Shown here: piece after piece, positions 58,951 to 64,000 of the stretch
Position numbering within the stretch: the first letter of the stretch is position 1
How the letters are laid out: each line of letters starts with the position of its first letter
Assembly (NCBI GenBank): GCA_023425025.1
Contig: JAFADG010000047.1
Coordinates: forward strand, 42,297 to 106,296
DNA length: 64,000 nucleotides
DNA from: Bacillota bacterium
Lineage (GTDB): Bacteria > Bacillota > Clostridia > Christensenellales > Aristaeellaceae
Direction: 5' to 3'
Made by a program: the position numbers and the translations under genes
The notes under the pieces: generated by a model
Told to the model about the DNA's origin: nothing
What the model saw: the letters and a program-made list of their open reading frames with translations, nothing else
Databases searched by the model: none

Positions 58951-61794
58951 TCAATCAGCCTGGATACGCAGTTCAGCCAGCGCATACGGTTCCGCTTCAA
59001 AAACCACCTGCGTCCCCTGCACATGAACCTCATTGGATAAGGCATTGCCCAGCGCGTCTGTCACCGCCGCGTTGCGCACAGGCCGGCCAAGCTCAAGGCG
59101 GGCCTTGCCCTTGCGCCCTTCCGTTTCACAAACGCGCACGCAAATTGCGCCATCGTCCAAGGTGGATATGCTGACGGGAACAACATGATCGGAATCCAGC
59201 TTCATAAGGCTTGCGCGCATGGGCAGCACGCCTGTGTGCGTGGTGCCTGATTGATAGTTGATCGCGTGATTGAAAAGGTCCGCCGTCCGCTGCGCGAGTG
59301 CTGGTTTTGCTTCAACGGCGCCCAAGGAAAGCGCTATGTGGTGAATGCCGCGCTCCGGGTACGGGTCGGGGCTTGTGGAGCTGTTGATCAGCGTCAGCGC
59401 CAGCACGTCGTCATGCCCGCGGTAACCGTACTTGCAGTCGCTGACAAGAATCGCGCTTTTGCCTGATTCATTGGCGGCCAGGCCGTATTGCAGGCCGGGG
59501 ACATCGTTCGCCAGATCCCCGCGCCGGATGGCGCCGGCAGGAACATCGTACAGGTATTGGGAAGCGTGATAGGAAAGAGGTACCCGGTAATCCAGCACGG
59601 GGATGGTTTTGCCGCCGACTTCATGCCAGTCAACGGTCACATCCATGCGTATGTGGCCGGCGCCCCGGTCCAATGTATACACGACTTCCAGCGTCGAATG
59701 GGCTGCTTCGTATTTGGCGCGCAGGCTTTGGCGCAATTCGCCCCGTGCAAGCCACCTGATTTCCGTGCAGCGGTCAATGGGCAGCGCGCGCAGGTGGCGG
59801 CCGATCTGCCAGGCGCTGGAGGTGACCGCCTCGGTTTCTACAAAGGTGAACCCCGCCGTTTGCGAGGCGGCGATCAGTTCCGTGCCGTCTACCCGCAGGG
59901 AATTGATGCGTCCGGTATATGCATCCAGCAGCGCTTCCACATGTTCGTTGCAAAGCCTGTAGTCATTGTATAGGGCGGATACCCGCTCGTTTGATTGGAA
60001 ATAGGTCGGGTAACGCTCCGCCTCGCTTTGCGAAAGCACGATCGTCGTATAGCCCAGGGCGGGCACCTTCGCTTTTACGAGAAAGCGGAAATACTTGTGA
60101 TCCCAATATTGCTGCAATTGGTCATCCACAAGCTGGCAGGGCAGCCGGTTGCCTTTTTCATCGGCAACGGATATCCGTTTCAAATCGCCCAGCCAGTCCC
60201 ACACGGTCAGCTCCGCCACTTCGTCGCGCTCCTGACAAAGCGGATTGAACAGGTGGAAGATGCGCACAAGGCCGCTTCCCCCTTCCGCGCAGGGCGCGCC
60301 TGACAGGTCGCCGAGGCCGTAGCCGGCGCCGGCCCCTTCGGATTGGGAGCGGTACGCGTCCGGTTCTGTGACAATGGAGGAAGTGTCAATGGCTGCCGCG
60401 ATACAGCGCATCGCCCTGTCGCGCTCGGTATGGACGACGGCCATGGATTGCTGATACAGGCCCATGGCATGCTCGCGGCTGTCCTGCACGCAGGAGCCTG
60501 TCAAAATGTCATGAAAATGCGTAAAGAGCACGTTTTCCCAAGCGCTGTCTGATTTTTGTGCGGCGGGCTTCATGCCGGTCCAGGCGGAGGCGGCGGCGCA
60601 AAGCGCACCGGTATCGGTAAGCGCGGCTTCCAGGTGGCGGTTGCCGCGCTTGATGCGGCTTTGGGTCGTATAGCAGCCGGGCGCGAAGAAGTTCAGTTCA
60701 TGATCCACGACGGGCAGCCTCTCCCGCACACTTTCGGCGGCCCTGAAATAGTCCAGCAGCGTGCCAAAGCGGATCGCCGGAAAAACGGGCCACGTTTTCA
60801 TATCCAGCGCCCGCTCGATATCGCGGCGGGTCGGCCCGCCGCCATGGTCGCCTACCCCATATACAGCCAGACCGGTCTTCAGCCCGCCGCAGCGGCGCGC
60901 GATGATCGGCATTCCCACGCCAATGCGGGGCGTGACGGCGGCGTTGTACCAGTACGGTTCGCGATAGGCGAGCAGTTCCCGGCCAGAGGGCGCGCGGTAA
61001 CGGTAGAGAATATAATCCTCCTTCAGGCCCCGGCAGTGATACAGGTATTGGACGCCGGCAAAGGCGTTCAGCTCGGCAAGGTTTATATTGTGGCCGAAGG
61101 TGTCCGGTGAAAAGTCGATCTCAAAATCCTTGACGCCCCAAACAGAAGTCAAATAATCGCGGGTTTGCGTCATGTGCCGCAGCATCGATTCGGTGCCCGG
61201 CATATTGTGATCCGTTTCCACCCATTCGGTGGCGGTCACTTCCCAGCGGCCCTGGGCAATGCGCTGCTTGATGGCCGCCATCATTTCCGGGTCATGCTGC
61301 TCCACGATCCTGTACACGGCGCCCTGGGACTGGGAAAAATGAAAATCCGGGTACTCCTCCATCAGCTTCAGCATCGTGCGGAAGGTGGCCAGGGTCACCG
61401 CAACGGTTTCATAATAGCTCCACATCCAGTTCATGTCGATGTGGGCATGGGCCATCAGGATCACTTGATACGCTTTGGCGGCATCATGAAGCGGCAGAAG
61501 CATTGCTTCCGCCTGGGCGCAGGCATCGTCGGTCAGCGTGCCTTCCCGCGCCATAATAAGCAGCAAATGGTCAAGCGCCTGTTCGATGGGCGCATCAAAA
61601 CGGCCCTCTTCCTCCGCCGAGAGATTCAGCGCAAATTCAAGCTCGCCAAGAATGCGCGCATTCCACCGGCTGGGCGGCGTGATGTGGGCCTGTTCCTCGC
61701 GGGGCATGCCGAAGGTGTCTTCGTACCCCTTTTTTTCGCGGTTGCCGCCGACAGATGTTTTCAGGCGGATAAATTTCTCTGTTAATTGTTTCAT
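58951..61794 (-). CDS. Alpha-mannosidase (GH38)
   Basis: Zinc-dependent retaining exo-mannosidase of 947 residues, cytosolic (no signal peptide). Zinc ligands in LMAHAHIDMNW (His116, His118 region), the nucleophile Asp in FSPDTFGHN (about residue 230) and the His pair in FTHFHDILTGSC are present. The helical middle domain is ~330-500 and the C-terminal beta domains ~520-947. Releases mannose from N-glycans or mannosylated oligosaccharides. It is preceded by a small membrane protein on the same strand and followed by adjacent glycan enzymes, consistent with host-glycan use. Confidence 0.93.
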   Translation of the reverse strand: MKQLTEKFIRLKTSVGGNREKKGYEDTFGMPREEQAHITPPSRWNARILGELEFALNLSAEEEGRFDAPIEQALDHLLLIMAREGTLTDDACAQAEAMLLPLHDAAKAYQVILMAHAHIDMNWMWSYYETVAVTLATFRTMLKLMEEYPDFHFSQSQGAVYRIVEQHDPEMMAAIKQRIAQGRWEVTATEWVETDHNMPGTESMLRHMTQTRDYLTSVWGVKDFEIDFSPDTFGHNINLAELNAFAGVQYLYHCRGLKEDYILYRYRAPSGRELLAYREPYWYNAAVTPRIGVGMPIIARRCGGLKTGLAVYGVGDHGGGPTRRDIERALDMKTWPVFPAIRFGTLLDYFRAAESVRERLPVVDHELNFFAPGCYTTQSRIKRGNRHLEAALTDTGALCAAASAWTGMKPAAQKSDSAWENVLFTHFHDILTGSCVQDSREHAMGLYQQSMAVVHTERDRAMRCIAAAIDTSSIVTEPDAYRSQSEGAGAGYGLGDLSGAPCAEGGSGLVRIFHLFNPLCQERDEVAELTVWDWLGDLKRISVADEKGNRLPCQLVDDQLQQYWDHKYFRFLVKAKVPALGYTTIVLSQSEAERYPTYFQSNERVSALYNDYRLCNEHVEALLDAYTGRINSLRVDGTELIAASQTAGFTFVETEAVTSSAWQIGRHLRALPIDRCTEIRWLARGELRQSLRAKYEAAHSTLEVVYTLDRGAGHIRMDVTVDWHEVGGKTIPVLDYRVPLSYHASQYLYDVPAGAIRRGDLANDVPGLQYGLAANESGKSAILVSDCKYGYRGHDDVLALTLINSSTSPDPYPERGIHHIALSLGAVEAKPALAQRTADLFNHAINYQSGTTHTGVLPMRASLMKLDSDHVVPVSISTLDDGAICVRVCETEGRKGKARLELGRPVRNAAVTDALGNALSNEVHVQGTQVVFEAEPYALAELRIQAD

Positions 61795-61880
61795 GGATGT
61801 CGTGCCTTTCTTGCGCGGGCATAAAGTGAGAGGACGGGCGAGCCGTCCTCCTCCCGTTTTGTTGATCAGTCCCTTGCCGC

Positions 61881-62108
61881 CTATGCCCGCCAGTTGTTTC
61901 CGTCAAAGAAAGGCAAGTGGGCGGCAATGACAAAGGAGAAAATCAGCGTCAGTGCTCCGTGCGCCAGCTGGGTGCATATGTTGATGCCCGGAAACAGCTT
62001 CTTCACCTTGAACAGATACTTGGCCATGACGCAGCCAAAGAGGGCGACCAATGCAGATACGAAGATAGTATACCATAAAATGCGAAAAATTGTATCCATA
62101 AAAGCCAC
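61881..62108 (-). CDS. Small two-helix membrane protein
   Basis: A 75-residue protein (72 if the ATG at 62099 is used), hydrophobic at ~6-28 and ~47-65 (LAHGALTLIFSFVIAAHLPF), ending FFDGNNWRA. No ribosome site is clear at either start, and no family is recognised. It lies 86 bp upstream of the GH38 gene on the same strand and may share its transcript. Confidence 0.5.
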   Translation of the reverse strand: MAFMDTIFRILWYTIFVSALVALFGCVMAKYLFKVKKLFPGINICTQLAHGALTLIFSFVIAAHLPFFDGNNWRA

Positions 62109-62196
62109 GGCAACAATGTCCGGACGACCATCGCCGGGAGCGGCCGGCGCGCGCTGCTTTTAGCCAAGGGTCTCGATCCAGTCCCATGAAGCGTAT

Positions 62197-62225
62197 TTGA
62201 CATGCACATAAACAATGCATATAAT
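62197..62225 (+). promoter_or_regulatory. Promoter of the DUF4965-type gene
   Basis: Perfect consensus TTGACA (62197-62202), 17-bp spacer, TATAAT (62220-62225). A dyad ATGCA/TGCAT lies inside the spacer, and a hairpin AACGCT (62373-62378) / AGCGTT (62384-62389) precedes the gene. The ~190-nt leader holds no gene I can support. Confidence 0.85.
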
Positions 62226-62419
62226 ACAATCGGTTATACGGCAGGTTCCATTATCCGCAGTTTATTGATAAAGGGATGCGGGGAAGAAACCACAAGACGG
62301 GAAATCATCGTGCCCTCCCTGGTGGTTTCCAAATCAACAGGCAGGATATAAACGTCCGCTGATTCAGTGTTCAACGCTTGGATAGCGTTAATATGGTTGA
62401 TGGATTTGGAGGAGTATGT

Positions 62420-64000
62420 ATGCAAACCCTGATGCGCCTTCCCGCACTGCCGCTGGTGGCGAACGACCCCTATTTTTCTATTTGGTGCGCAGCCGACCGT
62501 CTTCCGGATACGGATACGACCCATTGGGCCGGCGCCAGAAAGCGCCTGCGCGGAAAGCTCGTGATTGACGGAAAGCCCTGCCGCTTCCTGGGGCGGGGCG
62601 AAGGCGAGGCCATGGAGACCGTGTCCCTGACCGTCACGCCGACATCCACCCAAAGTGTGCTGCAAGCCCATGGCGTAAAGCTTTCTGTCGCGTTCACCAC
62701 CCCTCTTTTGCTGGATGATCCCGATGTGCTTTCCACGCCCATCACCATGATCGATATTGCCCTGGAAGCGGTGGATGGCCAAAGCCACGAGACGGCTCTT
62801 TATTTTACTGCGTATGACGAGCTGTGCTACGACGGCGATGAGCGCCCGCATATGACCCAGGATGTTTTTGACGCGGACGGGCTTTGTATAAGCTACATGG
62901 GCCAGCGCCGTCAAAAGCTGCTTTGCCATTCGGGGGACCATATCACCATTGACTGGGGCTATCTTTACCTGGCCGGCCGGACGAACGTGAAATGCACGGC
63001 GGATGGCCTGGAGGCTTCCTCCTTCGCAAAGCTTTTGCCCGGGGAGCGCAAAGCCGTTTCCCTGCTTCTGGGCTATGACGATGTGGCCTCCATCAATTAC
63101 TTTGGGGTCCCCACAAAGGCCTGGTACGCCCGCAGCGGCAAAACGCTTGTGGATGCGCTCCGCGAGTTTGACGCGGGCCATGACGCGCTGCTTGAGCGCT
63201 GCGCAAGGTTTGACGCGGCATTGACCGGGGAGGCCGCGGAAAAAGGCGGCGACGATTATGCGCTGATCTGCACCGCGGCCTACCGCCATTGCATATGCGC
63301 CCATAAGCTCATTGCCGACGAGCAGGGCCAAATGGTGTGGCTGAGCAAGGAAAACGATTCCAACGGCTGCATGGGCACGGTGGATGTCAGCTATCCTTCC
63401 ACACCGCTGTTTTTGAAGTACAACCCGGAGTTTGTGCGCGCCATGTGCCGCCCGGTCCTGCGCTTTGCCAAGCTGCCTGTGTGGACGTATGACTTTGCCC
63501 CCCATGACGTAGGCCAGTATCCGCAGGCCATCGGCCAGGTGTACGGAACAAAGCGGCGTGTATTGACAGGCGGCGAAACCCGCAACGGCGATATCCATCC
63601 GGCCTATTACCTGTATCCCGGGCAGGCGGATTGCTATGAGTTAAGATATCAGATGCCCGTGGAAGAGAGCGGCAATATGCTCATTATGCTCTATGCCGCA
63701 GCCGCTTTGGACGGGAACTTTGAAATGGCAAAGGAGAACCTTCCCCTGCTGGAAAAGTGGGTACAGTATCTGATGAAATTCGGCGAGGACCCCGGCGATC
63801 AATTGTGCACGGACGACTTTGCGGGGCACCTGGCCCGCAATATCAACCTGTCGGCCAAAGCCGTGGTCGGCGTGGCGTGCTATGCAAGGCTGTTGAAATT
63901 GGCCCAAGATCCCAAAGCGGATTTCTACCAGGCCGAAGCCAGGCGCATGGCGGCAAGCTGGCTCAAGCGCGCAAAGGTATCAAAACATACCGCGCTTACC
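62420..64000 (+). CDS. Glutaminase-A/DUF4965-type protein, 3' end outside the window
   Basis: The frame is open from ATG 62420 (GGAGGAG 5 nt upstream) to the window end, 527 codons so far. The start LPALPLVANDPYFSIWC and the later blocks WLSKENDSNGCMGTVDVSYP, YDFAPHDVGQYPQA and ESGNMLIMLYAAA match the DUF5127-DUF4965 architecture of glutaminase-A-like proteins, whose ~700-residue chain has an (alpha/alpha) barrel. Despite the name, the bacterial members are mostly found with glycan enzymes, as here, and may be glycosidases. No signal peptide is seen. The C-terminal part is missing from the window. Confidence 0.85.
   Translation, partial: MQTLMRLPALPLVANDPYFSIWCAADRLPDTDTTHWAGARKRLRGKLVIDGKPCRFLGRGEGEAMETVSLTVTPTSTQSVLQAHGVKLSVAFTTPLLLDDPDVLSTPITMIDIALEAVDGQSHETALYFTAYDELCYDGDERPHMTQDVFDADGLCISYMGQRRQKLLCHSGDHITIDWGYLYLAGRTNVKCTADGLEASSFAKLLPGERKAVSLLLGYDDVASINYFGVPTKAWYARSGKTLVDALREFDAGHDALLERCARFDAALTGEAAEKGGDDYALICTAAYRHCICAHKLIADEQGQMVWLSKENDSNGCMGTVDVSYPSTPLFLKYNPEFVRAMCRPVLRFAKLPVWTYDFAPHDVGQYPQAIGQVYGTKRRVLTGGETRNGDIHPAYYLYPGQADCYELRYQMPVEESGNMLIMLYAAAALDGNFEMAKENLPLLEKWVQYLMKFGEDPGDQLCTDDFAGHLARNINLSAKAVVGVACYARLLKLAQDPKADFYQAEARRMAASWLKRAKVSKHTALT

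Overview
The window looks like chromosomal DNA of a moderately GC-rich Bacillota (Clostridia-type), probably an anaerobic gut commensal. The reasons are the rpsF-ssb-rpsR order, a CwlD-like germination amidase, CorA, a CD3324-family protein, strong AGGAGG ribosome-binding sites with GTG/TTG starts, and a large inventory of enzymes and importers for host-type glycans (alpha-L-fucosidase, alpha-mannosidase, GH18, GH94-like). Species cannot be fixed from the sequence alone. No CRISPR array, intact prophage or intact insertion sequence was seen.

Layout. 0-9 kb: the end of a pyrimidine-nucleoside phosphorylase, a NIPSNAP protein, the rpsF-ssb-rpsR operon, a 550-bp non-coding region with DnaA boxes and palindromes, cwlD, class II aldolase, and cell-surface or nuclease genes (VanW-like, sfsA, CHAP/peptidoglycan binding). 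9-29 kb: housekeeping and small regulatory units, namely aconitase, glycerol-1-phosphate dehydrogenase, CorA, two Cys-motif proteins beside an AraC/GyrI regulator, an alkA-ada alkylation-repair pair, a nucleotidyltransferase, an Lnt-like hydrolase coupled to a TetR regulator, a diguanylate cyclase, and an epimerase plus ROK kinase pair. 28.95-29.65 kb: seven tRNA genes (Pro, Glu, Met, Asp, Thr, Tyr, Leu) behind one consensus promoter and before one terminator.

29.7-43.8 kb is a patchwork. Decayed pieces (transposase-like tail, beta-galactosidase C-terminus, chemotaxis receptor, a frameshifted membrane protein) alternate with two intact cassettes. One is a fucosidase plus Lpl-type ABC sugar importer with an AraC regulator and a GH18 enzyme. 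The other is a secreted tandem thioredoxin-like protein, a TcyP-like symporter and a small secreted protein. Three copies of a ~55-bp palindromic repeat (29954, 38148, 42187) bracket these two cassettes.

43.9-64 kb: a J-domain protein, an acetyltransferase, a TrmH-type methyltransferase and tyrS, then a methyltransferase, a COG2509-type FAD enzyme, a second class II aldolase downstream of a giant GH94-like enzyme, a further barrel-type glycosidase, a secreted SH3 protein, GH38 alpha-mannosidase and the start of a DUF4965/glutaminase-A-type protein.

The most striking regulatory find is the tyrS leader (47142-47371, minus strand). A consensus promoter drives a 31-codon reading frame with five Tyr codons in nine, with a strong Shine-Dalgarno, followed by an intrinsic terminator. 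Segments can form mutually exclusive helices: a 13-bp helix that hides the leader Shine-Dalgarno, or an 8-bp antiterminator. This is the layout of ribosome-mediated attenuation, in a group where tyrS is normally controlled by a T-box. Other candidates are a MerR-type 19-bp-spacer promoter with a dyad before a V4R-like protein (54309-54920), a GEMM-like leader before the GGDEF gene, and a hairpin that buries the ribosome-binding site of the CD3324-family gene.
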